A stretch of 64,000 bases of DNA from Kushneria avicenniae (GCF_900112585.1 NZ_FOLY01000004.1:186001-250000); one strand, 5' to 3'; positions 1 through 9,019 are shown, counted from the first letter of the stretch. The notes: a model not told the origin generated them from the sequence alone. Translations and numbers: made by a program.

Positions 1-307
1 TTCCGGACTCCCCTGCCACAGTGGAAAAGCGTGCCACCATGTCGGTCTTCTTGCCGGGCTGCAGGAACGCCGCCTTCGTGTAGCGGCTGACGTCGTGTGT
101 CACCTCGAAGTGGCCGAAGGCGCCCCCCCCCTTGGCATGCGGCTGGCGGTCGGGGATCATTTCCCGATTGAAGGCCGCCATCTGCTCCATCAGGTAGTGA
201 TCGTGGAGCACGATCGGGCCGTCGGGCCCGACAGAAAGCGAGTGTTCATCGCTGGAGACCGGAATCCCGGCATCGGTGGTGGTTGGCTTGCGATTATCAT
301 TAGTCAC
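1..307 (-). CDS. Catalase, N-terminal part (truncated by window edge)
   Basis: Monofunctional haem catalase, which dismutates H2O2 to water and oxygen in the cytoplasm. About 102 N-terminal residues are visible; the rest lies beyond the left edge. The segment holds the family signature around the distal catalytic histidine ([10 protein letters not shown], His57), followed by [17 protein letters not shown] and [11 protein letters not shown], all typical of clade 3 small-subunit catalases. The start is GTG at 307, preceded by a GGGAGAG ribosome site; no upstream ATG is in frame. The family assignment is firm. The exact paralogue (KatA or KatB) cannot be decided from this fragment. Confidence 0.9.
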   Translation of the reverse strand, partial: MTNDNRKPTTTDAGIPVSSDEHSLSVGPDGPIVLHDHYLMEQMAAFNREMIPDRQPHAKGGGAFGHFEVTHDVSRYTKAAFLQPGKKTDMVARFSTVAGESG

Positions 308-783
308 GGTGGTCTCTCCCTGTTCATCAATGTGACGCTTGACCGCCACACGTCGTGCTCATGGCCATCACGATAGTGTTCGCAACGTCACCGCCATGGC
401 CTGCCCGAACCACGCATCCTGCTGGCGGTCATCAAGGCAGAGAAGCAAGGTTATAAATAATGTCAGGGGGAGCTGTCCAACGCCCTGCCAGTGACTGTCG
501 GGCCTTTTGGCGCCTCTGCAACCCTCGGCCGAACGGGCACCGATAGCCGCTCCTCTCCCGGAAGCCAGCGTTGACGCGGCCTATCGGACATCAAACAATT
601 GATTGAAACGATTTATCGATAATAAAAGCCTATTCAAGCCATCGTGAGATCCCATCTCCTGATGCGCCCCGTTGACGTCTCGATGATCCGGCGGTTCGCT
701 GCCATCAAGCCCCGGGATCACGTTTCAATCGATCCAGAAAAGCTCGCCAACCGGCCCGATCCACAATGCCTTGCCCAGTATGC
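308..783. other. Intergenic region upstream of the catalase gene
   Basis: No coding region recognised. It is an AT-richer stretch (about 590-650) that probably holds the catalase promoter. It also carries an imperfect inverted repeat: CCGATAGCCGC (540-550) against GCGGCCTATCGG (576-587), with a 25-base spacer. The arms are a plausible regulator-binding or hairpin element, but I cannot assign a regulator. Confidence 0.4.
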
Positions 784-1302
784 CTAACGCTCGAACGAGC
801 CGGTGATCGGCAAAACGGTTCGGTGCCCACCACCGTGACGGTGCTCATGCAGCGCCCGAACCTCATCCACCAGCGCCGGTACCGGCCCTTCGACCGCCAC
901 GTCAGGCGCCACCTCCCGGATCGAAAGCATTCTCACCGGAGAGGCCGGTGCCCCCAGGCGGGCCAGCCATTCTCCCAGCTGCTCGGAGGAGCTGATAAAG
1001 ACGATGCGACCCAGCCCCGCCCACGCATGCGCAGCGGCGCACATCGGACAGTGCTCCCCGGAGGTATAGACTGTCGCCTGCGTCCGCGCCTCAGGCGCCA
1101 TGTTGGCCGCTGCCCAGCGTGCCAGCGTCAGCTCGGGATGTTCGGTCGCCTCTCCAGTAACCACCCGATTGCGCGCCTCGCACAGCATTTCGCCATTGCC
1201 ATCGACCAGCACGCTGCCGAAGGGGTCATCTCCCGCTTCAAGCGCCTCGCGTGCCAGTGCTATACAGCGCTCAAGATGGACCCGGGCCTGTTCATTGATC
1301 AT
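784..1302 (-). CDS. Nucleoside deaminase (cytidine/guanine deaminase family)
   Basis: 172-residue zinc-dependent deaminase of the CDA/TadA superfamily. The two zinc-site motifs are present: HPE, followed about 30 residues later by GEHCPMC (the PCxxC-type motif). An N-terminal DDPFGSVLVD segment is also typical of guanine/cytosine deaminase-like proteins. ATG at 1302 was chosen because the family starts close to the helix before this segment; the frame stays open further upstream, but that sequence does not look coding. It is divergent from the cyo operon. The substrate (guanine, cytosine or a nucleoside) is not determinable from sequence alone. Confidence 0.85.
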   Translation of the reverse strand: MINEQARVHLERCIALAREALEAGDDPFGSVLVDGNGEMLCEARNRVVTGEATEHPELTLARWAAANMAPEARTQATVYTSGEHCPMCAAAHAWAGLGRIVFISSSEQLGEWLARLGAPASPVRMLSIREVAPDVAVEGPVPALVDEVRALHEHRHGGGHRTVLPITGSFER

Positions 1303-1471
1303 TGACTGCGCATCCTTCGGAATTGGAGCGTAAGAGTTGGAACGTATTAATCGAGCACGAAAAATATCTCGATTGTAAATTTCAGCAATGCTTAAGTGAC
1401 AATCCCTGGCTATAGTGAGGCCGCCTCGAAACCCGTCGAGGCTCAGGACGCTCATCAAGGATCGAGGAGAT

Positions 1472-2557
1472 ATGTCCGTGTCGGGACGTATAGAACATTT
1501 TCTCCGGCAGGGTAGCCGATACGTTCTGCTTATCCCCATGCTGTTGCTGTCAGGCTGTGGCTCGGACATGCCGGGGTTCATGAATCCGCAGGGGCCGATC
1601 GCCCAGGCCCAGCGCCACCACTTCTGGGTCGTCATTGCGCTGGTAATGGTCGTGGTGATTCCGGTGATCATCCAGACGCCGCTGATTCTCTGGCGCTACC
1701 GCTATCGTGGCCACGCGGTCTATCGTCCCAAATGGGACATGTCACGCTGGCTGGATATCATCATGTGGGCGGTGCCCCTTTTGATCGTGGCCATTCTGGG
1801 CGTGTATATCTGGCGCCAGACCCATGAGCTTGATCCTTATCGTTCCATCGCCAGTGACAAGCCACCGCTCGAGATTCAGGTGGTGGGCTATGACTGGAAG
1901 TGGCTGTTCATCTATCCCGATCAGGGCATCGCCACGATGGGCCAGCTGGTCATTCCGGCGGATCGACCGATTGCCCTTGAGCTGACCTCGGCCACGGTCC
2001 TGCAGTCCTTTTTCATCCCGGCGCTGGGCAGCCAGATTGACGTCATGAACCGCATGGTGACGAAGCTGCATCTCGAGGCCGACCATCCGGGCCGCTTCGA
2101 GGGCAAGAACATGCAGTACAACGGTGAGGGCTTCCACCACCAGCGCTTTATCACCCGCGCCGTGGAGGATAACGCCTTTGATGCGTTTGTGGCGCGCACG
2201 CGCCGTCAGGGCCGGCCGCTGGATCAGGACACCTACGCCATTATTGCCGACAAGGGTGACAATCGTGAGACCGCGCGCGCCCTTGGCCTTGACACCAGTG
2301 ACACCGATGCGGTGATCCGCTTCTCGCAGGTGCCGGAGGGGCTCTTTCACACCATCATGGGCGGCTCGCCGATTGACTGGTCGGCGCTGAATGTCGCCCC
2401 GCCCCAGCTCGGCACGACGCGCACCAGCGTGGTTCAGACATCCGAAAGTGACCAGTCTTCATCTTCCGAGTCGACGTCTGCCGCCCCCGAGTCTTCAGAA
2501 CCTGAGTCTGCCGAATCATCGTCGCCCTCTCATGAGCGCAAGGAGGCGCAGCCGTGA
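1472..2557 (+). CDS. cyoA: Cytochrome bo3 ubiquinol oxidase subunit II
   Basis: Subunit II of the proton-pumping quinol oxidase, 361 residues. It begins with a lipoprotein signal peptide (lipobox LSGC, Cys29), followed by two membrane segments (about residues 47-67 and 90-110) and a periplasmic cupredoxin domain. The CuA-ligating cysteines of cytochrome c oxidases are absent, and the SFFIPALGSQIDVM and LHLEADHPG segments match CyoA, so the electron donor should be quinol. The last roughly 40 residues form a Ser/Glu-rich low-complexity tail. ATG at 1472 has a GAGGAGA ribosome site. The stop overlaps the cyoB GTG start by four bases, starting a tightly coupled operon. Confidence 0.95.
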   Translation: MSVSGRIEHFLRQGSRYVLLIPMLLLSGCGSDMPGFMNPQGPIAQAQRHHFWVVIALVMVVVIPVIIQTPLILWRYRYRGHAVYRPKWDMSRWLDIIMWAVPLLIVAILGVYIWRQTHELDPYRSIASDKPPLEIQVVGYDWKWLFIYPDQGIATMGQLVIPADRPIALELTSATVLQSFFIPALGSQIDVMNRMVTKLHLEADHPGRFEGKNMQYNGEGFHHQRFITRAVEDNAFDAFVARTRRQGRPLDQDTYAIIADKGDNRETARALGLDTSDTDAVIRFSQVPEGLFHTIMGGSPIDWSALNVAPPQLGTTRTSVVQTSESDQSSSSESTSAAPESSEPESAESSSPSHERKEAQP

Positions 2558-4659
2558 GCGATACTACAAGCCTGATCTTCGGGCGTCTCGGCTGGGACGC
2601 CCTGCCCTTCTGGAGCATGCTCACCGACCACTCCTGGCTAAGCATCATCAACGGCGTGATCGCCACCGGCGCCGCCGGCATGGTGGTCCTCGGGGCACTG
2701 GCGGCCGTCATACTGGTGACGTGGCTGGGCAAGTGGAGGTATCTGTGGTCCGAGTGGCTGACCAGCCCCGATCACAAGAAGATCGGCATCATGTTCATCG
2801 TGATTGCGCTGGTCATGCTGGCGCGCGCCATCGTCGAGGCCGTTTTCATGCGTGCCCAGCAGGCGGTCGGGCTCGACAGCGGCTTTCTGACCGCCGAGCA
2901 CTTCGGCCAGCTGTTCACCACCCACGGCACCATCATGGTCTTTTTCATGGCCATGCCGTTTCTCACCGGCATCATCAACTATGTGATGCCGCTTCAGATC
3001 GGCGCGCGGGATCTCTCCTTTCCGGTGCTCAATCAGGTCAGCCTGGGGCTGACGGCGGCCGGTGCGGCGCTGGTGATGATCTCGCTGGTGCTGGCCCCCT
3101 TTTCGATCGGAGGCTGGACCGGCTATCCGCCCTTTACCGAGCTGGCACGCAATCCGGGTGCGGGGGTGGATTACTGGATCTGGGCGGTGACGCTGTCGAC
3201 CCTGTCCTCGACCCTGACCGGGGTCAATTTCGCCGTCACCATCTTCAAAAAGCGCGCCCCGGGCATGACACTCATGCGCATGCCGCTCTTTACCTGGACG
3301 GCACTTTGCACCGCGATCCTGATGATTTTCGGCATGCCGCCGCTGACGGTCGCCACCGGGCTTCTGGCGCTGGACCGCTATCTCGATTTTCATATGTTCA
3401 CCACCGACCTGGGTGGCAACATGATGAACTACGTCAACCTGTTCTGGGCCTTCGGACACCCCGAGGTCTATATCCTGATCCTGCCACCCTTTGGCATCTT
3501 CTCCGAAGTCTTTGCCACTTTCTCTGGCAAGCGCATCTACGGCTATAAAATTCTGGTCATCGCCACCATGTGCATCGCGGTGCTGTCGTTCACCGTCTGG
3601 CTGCATCACTTTTTCACCATGGGACAGAGTGCCCACATCAATGCCGCCTTCGGCATTGCCACCATGCTGATCGGCATCCCGACCGGCGTGAAGGTCTATG
3701 ACTGGATGCTGACCATGTATCGCGGCCGCATTCGCCTGTCGGTGCCGATGGTCTATGCGATCGGCTTTATCATGCTGTTCGTGCTCGGCGGCATGACCGG
3801 CATCATTCTGGCCACGCCCAGCGTGGACTATCAGGTGCACAACTCGCTGTTCCTGGTCGCTCACTTTCACAACATGCTGATCCCCGGGCTCTTGTTCGGC
3901 ATGTTGAGCGCCACCAACTTCTGGTTCCCCAAGGCCACCGGCTTTCGTCTGGAAGAGCGCTGGGGCTATCGGGCGGCCTTTTGCTGGATCATCGGTTTCA
4001 TGCTCGCCTTCTTCCCGCTCTACGTGCTGGGCATGATGGGCATGCCACGCCGGTCGGTGGCGTATTTCGAGCCGCAGTATGTGCCGTGGATGATCGTGGC
4101 CGGCATCGGCGCGCTGGCGATCCTGTGTGCGCTGCTGTGCCTTCTGATTCAGCTGTGGGTGAGCATTCGCGACCGCCACACCAACAACGTGTTCGCCGGC
4201 GACCCGTGGGACGGCCGTACACTGGAGTGGTCAACCGCCTCGCCGCCGCCGGAGTACAACTTCCCGGTGATTCCCGAAGTCCACAGTCTGGATGCCTTCA
4301 TGACCGAGAAGGAAGGTGGCCGCGCCTGGCGCGTTCCGGATCACTACGGTGATATCGAGATGCCGGCCAACAGCGTTATGGGCGTTGTCATCGGCCTCAC
4401 CAGCCTGGCCATGGCGTTCGGTCTGGTGTGGTACATGTGGTGGCTGGTGATTGCCGCCGGCGTGATCACCCTGGCCGCTATCGTGGGGCGTGGTTTCGTG
4501 CGCCATACCCATCGCATCATCAGCGCCGATGAGGTCAGAACCACCCACGAGCGCTGGCTTGAACGCCTGCGCCAGACCGCACCGATCGACCGCTCCCGGG
4601 AGCAGTCCACGGACAATCATGGCCGGGCCATGCCCCCCGTTGAAGGAGCCGTGCAATGA
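2554..4659 (+). CDS. cyoB: Cytochrome bo3 ubiquinol oxidase subunit I
   Basis: Catalytic subunit, 701 residues from a GTG start, with about 15 membrane segments. It holds the haem and CuB ligands and the crosslinked His-Tyr site (GHPEVYILILPPFG), the two further CuB histidines (WLHHFFTMG), the K-channel lysine (PTGVKVYDW), the D-channel aspartate (LQIGARD) and the HFHN haem-ligand segment. The quinone-site Arg and His of E. coli CyoB are kept (Arg91, His124), but the position of Asp75 is Glu95. The C-terminal extension (GDPWDGRTLEW, PPPEYNF) is typical of CyoB. It overlaps cyoA and cyoC by four bases each. Confidence 0.96.
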   Translation: MSDTTSLIFGRLGWDALPFWSMLTDHSWLSIINGVIATGAAGMVVLGALAAVILVTWLGKWRYLWSEWLTSPDHKKIGIMFIVIALVMLARAIVEAVFMRAQQAVGLDSGFLTAEHFGQLFTTHGTIMVFFMAMPFLTGIINYVMPLQIGARDLSFPVLNQVSLGLTAAGAALVMISLVLAPFSIGGWTGYPPFTELARNPGAGVDYWIWAVTLSTLSSTLTGVNFAVTIFKKRAPGMTLMRMPLFTWTALCTAILMIFGMPPLTVATGLLALDRYLDFHMFTTDLGGNMMNYVNLFWAFGHPEVYILILPPFGIFSEVFATFSGKRIYGYKILVIATMCIAVLSFTVWLHHFFTMGQSAHINAAFGIATMLIGIPTGVKVYDWMLTMYRGRIRLSVPMVYAIGFIMLFVLGGMTGIILATPSVDYQVHNSLFLVAHFHNMLIPGLLFGMLSATNFWFPKATGFRLEERWGYRAAFCWIIGFMLAFFPLYVLGMMGMPRRSVAYFEPQYVPWMIVAGIGALAILCALLCLLIQLWVSIRDRHTNNVFAGDPWDGRTLEWSTASPPPEYNFPVIPEVHSLDAFMTEKEGGRAWRVPDHYGDIEMPANSVMGVVIGLTSLAMAFGLVWYMWWLVIAAGVITLAAIVGRGFVRHTHRIISADEVRTTHERWLERLRQTAPIDRSREQSTDNHGRAMPPVEGAVQ

Positions 4660-5297
4660 GCCAGCGCCCCCTTGCCCTGCCCCGGCCACAGGCCCGTCAT
4701 CCCGGGCTCAACCTGGGTGCCGATCACGCTCACGAGGCCGACAGCCGCGAAGAGATGGTCTTCGGCTTCTGGGTCTTCATGATGAGCGATCTGATCATCT
4801 TCGGCCTGCTGATGGCGACCTATGTCACCATGCTCGGCGGCACCGCTGGCGGCCCCGGCCCAAAGGCGCTTTTCGAGCTGAAAAGCGTCCTGATTCAGAC
4901 CATGTTGTTGCTGGTCAGCAGCGCCACCTTCGGCATGGCATCGATCGCGCTCAAGTATCAGGAAAAAAGGCGCCTGGTAATGTGGCTTCTGATCACTCTG
5001 GCACTGGGCTTTGCGTTTCTCTTTTTCGAGCTCAGGGACTTTCACACCATGTTCGAAAAGGGCGGCGTGCCCTCGCGCAGCGGCTATCTGTCAGCGTTTT
5101 TCTCGCTGGTGCCGCTGCACGGCCTGCACGTTGCCGGCGCGAGCGTCTGGCTGGTGGCACTTCTGGGTCAGATGGCCGTCCACGGTCTCGATGCGCCGGT
5201 CAAGACCGGCATTCTGCGCCTTGGCATCCTGTGGCACTTTCTGGACATCGTCTGGATCGGTATTTTCTCGCTGGTCTATCTGGGAGGGCTGTCATGA
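4656..5297 (+). CDS. cyoC: Cytochrome bo3 ubiquinol oxidase subunit III
   Basis: 213-residue, five-helix subunit III, which stabilises the oxidase. The GFWVFMMSDLIIF, GTAGGPGPKALFEL, GYLSAFFSLVPLHGLHV and WHFLDIVWIGIF segments match CyoC closely in order and spacing. The start ATG lies inside an ATGA overlap with the cyoB stop, and the stop overlaps the cyoD start in the same way. Confidence 0.95.
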   Translation: MSQRPLALPRPQARHPGLNLGADHAHEADSREEMVFGFWVFMMSDLIIFGLLMATYVTMLGGTAGGPGPKALFELKSVLIQTMLLLVSSATFGMASIALKYQEKRRLVMWLLITLALGFAFLFFELRDFHTMFEKGGVPSRSGYLSAFFSLVPLHGLHVAGASVWLVALLGQMAVHGLDAPVKTGILRLGILWHFLDIVWIGIFSLVYLGGLS

Positions 5298-5653
5298 GTG
5301 CATCCGGTGTCGAGCAGGACAGCGCCGCGCAAAGGGCGCAGAAAAAGGCCCGCGAACAGCGCAGCTACCTGTGGGGGTTTGGTCTGGCGCTGGTGTTGAC
5401 GCTGATCCCCTTTGCCATGCTGGCCTTCACGGCCGTCGAGCGCATGACGCTGTGGCTGACCATCGGCGCCTGCGCGCTGATTCAGGTTGTCGTGCATCTG
5501 CGCTTTTTCCTGCATATCACGCTGGATCGCAGCAAGCGCGAGGACCTGCTGCTGATCCTGTTCACGGTGCTGATTCTGATCATTCTATGCGGCGGTACGC
5601 TGTGGATTCTGTTTGATCTCTACCAGCGCATGCTGCCCGACATGATGCCCTGA
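5294..5653 (+). CDS. cyoD: Cytochrome bo3 ubiquinol oxidase subunit IV
   Basis: 119-residue small subunit with three membrane helices. QVVVHLRFFLHI followed by a charged turn (DRSKRED) is the characteristic CyoD sequence. ATG at 5294 sits in an ATGA overlap with cyoC. This is the last gene of the operon: a strong hairpin terminator follows, and no haem O synthase gene (cyoE) is attached, so the farnesyltransferase must be encoded elsewhere. Confidence 0.94.
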   Translation: MSASGVEQDSAAQRAQKKAREQRSYLWGFGLALVLTLIPFAMLAFTAVERMTLWLTIGACALIQVVVHLRFFLHITLDRSKREDLLLILFTVLILIILCGGTLWILFDLYQRMLPDMMP

Positions 5654-5676
5654 GTCGTCACGGCATCTGACGCATT

Positions 5677-5707
5677 AAAAAAAACCCGGCCTGGCCGGGG
5701 TTTTTTA
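5677..5707. terminator. Bidirectional intrinsic terminator between cyoD and rlmA
   Basis: CCCGGC/GCCGGG stem (5685-5690 with 5694-5699) flanked by an A tract on the left and a T tract on the right. It can therefore end transcription of the cyo operon and of the convergent rlmA operon. Confidence 0.85.
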
Positions 5708-5727
5708 ATGGATGGTTCAGTTACGCG

Positions 5728-6573
5728 CTATCCGTTGCGGAGGCTGGCCTTGAGGTGAACATCCAGGGTGATGTCGAGCTGCTCGAGCGCCAGCGCCCGC
5801 TCGCGCCCCTCGGCGCTGGCGCGATAAAGGTGCGGTGTCATCACCAGCAGGTCCTCGATCTCGTCACGTTGTCCGAGCCGGCAGGTCTCCCGCACAGTCT
5901 CGCTGCCGCCGGCATGAAAGCCATCTGCTGGCGCACTGCTCATGTCACGTGGCGCCTTGAGCGTCGGGTAGATGATCTCGCGCAGTTCACGCAAATGATC
6001 GGGCCCGGCCTCGATTTCCAGCAGCAGCCCGCCGGGTTTGAGCACGCGGGCGAACTCGGCCGGCGTCGGGAATCCGAACATGCACAGCACCACATCCAGA
6101 GACTGATCCGGCACCGGAAGTGCGGCGTTACTGCCCACGACCCAGGCCATGCGCTTGTCCTGCCCGGCCGCCGCCTGCACTGCCCAGCGGGAGATATCCA
6201 GCCCCAGCACCGCAAGTTCACGCCCGCCGTCGTTCACCCCGGCCAGCGCGCGCAGGTAATAGCCCTCACCGCAGCCGGCATCCAGTACGGCCAGCGGCGT
6301 GCGCTCGGGCGCATGGGCCAGTATGCGGCGGCTGACGGCCCCGGCGATGGCCTGATAGTGACCGGCTTCGAGAAACCGCCGCCGTGCAGCAATCATCAAT
6401 TTGCTGTCGCCCGGGTCGCGGGAGCGCTTGTTCTGAACCGGCAGCAGATTGACGTGGCCCTGACGCGACACATCAAAGCTGTGGCCCTGCGGACAGCGCC
6501 AGCCACCGTCCACACGCGACAGTGGCGCACCGTCCAGCGGGCAGCGCAGCGCTTTGAAGGGCACAACGCTCAT
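5728..6573 (-). CDS. rlmA: 23S rRNA (guanine-N1)-methyltransferase
   Basis: 281-residue SAM-dependent methyltransferase modifying 23S rRNA at the G745 position (RlmA/RrmA family). The N-terminal zinc ribbon is followed by the family signature NLLPVQNKRSRDPGDS and the SAM-binding motif VLDAGCGEGYY. The zinc ribbon reads CPLDG...CPQGH, so the second of the usual ligands (Cys in CPLC) is Asp. The start ATG overlaps the solA stop (ATGA, 6570-6573), so it is translated as the third gene of a transporter-solA-rlmA operon. Confidence 0.92.
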   Translation of the reverse strand: MSVVPFKALRCPLDGAPLSRVDGGWRCPQGHSFDVSRQGHVNLLPVQNKRSRDPGDSKLMIAARRRFLEAGHYQAIAGAVSRRILAHAPERTPLAVLDAGCGEGYYLRALAGVNDGGRELAVLGLDISRWAVQAAAGQDKRMAWVVGSNAALPVPDQSLDVVLCMFGFPTPAEFARVLKPGGLLLEIEAGPDHLRELREIIYPTLKAPRDMSSAPADGFHAGGSETVRETCRLGQRDEIEDLLVMTPHLYRASAEGRERALALEQLDITLDVHLKASLRNG

Positions 6574-7745
6574 AACGCCACGCCCTGATCGGACAGGCGC
6601 GCCAGGGCGAACAGGGCAAGCTCCGGCAGGCGGCGTCCCTGGTCCAGCCAGAGCCCCAGCGCCTCGCCCAGCGCACTGGCGAACTTGAAGCCGTGACCGG
6701 AAAAGCCGCCGGCCACAATCAACCCCGGCAGCGGTTCATCGATCAGAAAATGCTCATCAGACGTGCGAATGTACTGGCACACCGCACCAGAGCGCAGTGC
6801 GCCAACGCCCGGAAAGTAGCGGTCCACCACCTGCTGGAGCTCGCGAACATCATCCTCGTGCTCACCAAAGGGCGCCATCGCCTCGCCCGGCACCAGCGGC
6901 TGACCGCTGTCATGGCGGCCGATCTTGAAACCGGCGCCGTCAATGTCGGGAAAACCGTAATAAATAGCGCCTGACGGCGTGGTCAGGCTGAAGCCCGGAA
7001 AGTGATCCTGCGCGTAGCGGGCATCACATGCATACCAGGCAAAGGTCTTGCGCACTCGCGTGAGTGGCAGATCAACCCCAAGCCCTGCCATCAGCGGTGC
7101 CACATGCTGACCGCTGGAGAGCAGCACACGCCCGGCGCCAAAGCGCCGACCATCGGCACAGACGGCCACCCAGCCGCCCTGCTCGCCGGCCTCGAGCCGG
7201 ATCACCTGCGCGCCGGTGGCAAGCGCTATCTGCGGGTTTTGCTCAACGCGTTCACGCCAGCAGGCCAGAATCCGCTCGACATACAGCACCCCGGCCTCAG
7301 GCTCGAAACAGCCATGCATGGCTTCATCCAGCGCCCAGCCGGGCCAGCGGCTTGACACCTGATCACCGGGCAGGCTGTCGAGCGCCAGGCCGTGCTGTCG
7401 GGCGCTGGCCTCGACCTGGTCGATAAAGGGTGCCCCGGGCGGGCCGACGTTGACTACGCCGGTGGGCAGAAACAGCGTCTCGCCGCTCTCTTGTTCCAGC
7501 TCTCTCCAGAGCTTGAGCGCGCGTCGGGCCAGCGGCACATAGCTGCTGCCCTCGCCGTAGGCCTGACGCAGCAGACGCGTTTCACCGTGATGCGCCCCGT
7601 GCTCATGAGGTGGACTAAAGGCATCAAGCAGCTGCACGCTGGCATCACTGTGTCGGGCGAGCCAGTCGGCGGTCGCCAGTCCCATGCTGCCGGCGCCGAT
7701 GATCAGATAGTCGGTGTCCGGATAGTCGTTACTCAAGGCCGTCAC
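6570..7745 (-). CDS. solA: N-methyl-L-tryptophan oxidase / sarcosine oxidase-like flavoprotein
   Basis: 391-residue FAD-dependent amine oxidase of the MSOX/MTOX family, which oxidatively demethylates N-methyl amino acids. It has an N-terminal dinucleotide fold (IIGAGSMGLA), the PPHEHGAHHGETRLLRQAYGEG block diagnostic of SolA, and a C-terminal GGFSGHGFKFA motif. Cys323 (GAVCQY) is at the position of the covalent flavin attachment cysteine. Four-base overlaps join it to the upstream transporter gene and the downstream rlmA gene. The true substrate may differ from N-methyltryptophan. Confidence 0.88.
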   Translation of the reverse strand: MTALSNDYPDTDYLIIGAGSMGLATADWLARHSDASVQLLDAFSPPHEHGAHHGETRLLRQAYGEGSSYVPLARRALKLWRELEQESGETLFLPTGVVNVGPPGAPFIDQVEASARQHGLALDSLPGDQVSSRWPGWALDEAMHGCFEPEAGVLYVERILACWRERVEQNPQIALATGAQVIRLEAGEQGGWVAVCADGRRFGAGRVLLSSGQHVAPLMAGLGVDLPLTRVRKTFAWYACDARYAQDHFPGFSLTTPSGAIYYGFPDIDGAGFKIGRHDSGQPLVPGEAMAPFGEHEDDVRELQQVVDRYFPGVGALRSGAVCQYIRTSDEHFLIDEPLPGLIVAGGFSGHGFKFASALGEALGLWLDQGRRLPELALFALARLSDQGVAL

Positions 7746-9019
7746 AGCCGCGGCTCCTTTTTGGCGGATTCAACAAGGGCGCTTGCCGGCTGACCGGAGC
7801 GACGGCGCCCCTTGCGCTCGCTGCGCGCGATCAGCGCCGTGCCGGCCAGATCACCGGTGACATTGAGGGCCGTACAGCCCATGCCCACCAGCGCATCGAT
7901 CGAGGTCAAAAGCGCGACGGTCTCAATCGGCAACCCGACCTGTGAAAACACGGTGGCGATCATCACGATGCCCGCGCCCGGCACGCCGGCGGTGCCGATC
8001 GAGATCAGCGTGCCGATCAGCACGATCTGCAACATGGTGGCGATGTCCAGCGGTGTGCCCATCACGTTGGCGGCAAACACCGCCGAAATGGCGATACGGA
8101 TCGCCGCGCCATCCATGTTGATGGTGGCCCCCAGCGGCAGACTGAAGCCATACAGTGGCTGGGGCAATCTCATGCGATGGGCAGCGTTGAGACTCAGCGG
8201 CAGCACCCCGGTGCTGCTCTGGGTCGCAAAGGCTGTCGCCATGGGCGTGCGCGCCTCACGGAAAAAGTCCCGGAGTCTCACGCCAAAGAGTTTCATCAAC
8301 ACGCAGTAGACCAGCAGGTGCACACCCAGCGCGATATAGAGCACCATCACCATGTCGCCCAGCGACAGGAGGGTCTCAAGCCCCTGCTGGCTGACGGTAT
8401 TGGCCACGATGGCAAACACACCGATGGGTACAACGTGCAGAACACCGGCCATCACCGTCATGGTCACGGCGTTGAACCCTTCCAGCAGGCGATAGAGGTG
8501 ATCCCCCATCTCGCGCTGGGCATCACTGGAACGCATGAACAGCAGCGCCAGGCCAAACACCACCGCGGTGAAGATAATCCCCAGTAGATTGGGCTCGGCA
8601 AATGCCGAGACGATGTTGCTGGGCACAATGTTCAACAGCACCTGTACCAGCCCGGGATTGTCCGGCACGCTGACACTGGCATTGGTATCCAGCGTCAGGC
8701 CCTGCCCCGGATTAAAGAGCGTGGCCACCGCCAGTCCCACCACGATCGCCAACGCTGTGGTCACCACGTAATAGAGCAGCACCTTGCGCCCGATGCGCCC
8801 CATCCTGCCGGCATCGGCCTGGTTGATACCGACCATCAGGGTAAAGAGCACGATGGGCACGATCAGAAACTGCAAAAGACGCAGCAGCAGATCGCCCAGT
8901 GGCGAAAGCCAGGTCACATACTCACCGCCGAACAGACCGGCCAGTACCCCCAGCACCAGTGCCAGCGTGATGCGCAGGATCAGGGAGGCCTTTAAATAGG
9001 CGCGAAACAGGGTTTTCAT
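7742..9019 (-). CDS. Dicarboxylate/amino acid:cation symporter (DAACS family)
   Basis: 425-residue secondary transporter with the elevator-type glutamate transporter fold. The hairpin HP1 serine motif (FATQSSTGVLPLS), the TM7 NMDGAAI motif (NMDGT-type sodium site) and the HP2 GTAGVPGAG loop are all present. It is the first gene of an operon with solA and rlmA, which suggests the imported solute is an amino acid or N-methyl amino acid that SolA then oxidises (inference). Starts at ATG 9019. Confidence 0.9.
   Translation of the reverse strand: MKTLFRAYLKASLILRITLALVLGVLAGLFGGEYVTWLSPLGDLLLRLLQFLIVPIVLFTLMVGINQADAGRMGRIGRKVLLYYVVTTALAIVVGLAVATLFNPGQGLTLDTNASVSVPDNPGLVQVLLNIVPSNIVSAFAEPNLLGIIFTAVVFGLALLFMRSSDAQREMGDHLYRLLEGFNAVTMTVMAGVLHVVPIGVFAIVANTVSQQGLETLLSLGDMVMVLYIALGVHLLVYCVLMKLFGVRLRDFFREARTPMATAFATQSSTGVLPLSLNAAHRMRLPQPLYGFSLPLGATINMDGAAIRIAISAVFAANVMGTPLDIATMLQIVLIGTLISIGTAGVPGAGIVMIATVFSQVGLPIETVALLTSIDALVGMGCTALNVTGDLAGTALIARSERKGRRRSGQPASALVESAKKEPRL

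Noticed and set aside
2638-4179. Long minus-strand open frame antisense to cyoB
   Set aside because: The product is His/Gln/Gly/Asp-rich without family features. It is the codon-bias shadow of cyoB on the opposite strand of GC-rich DNA.
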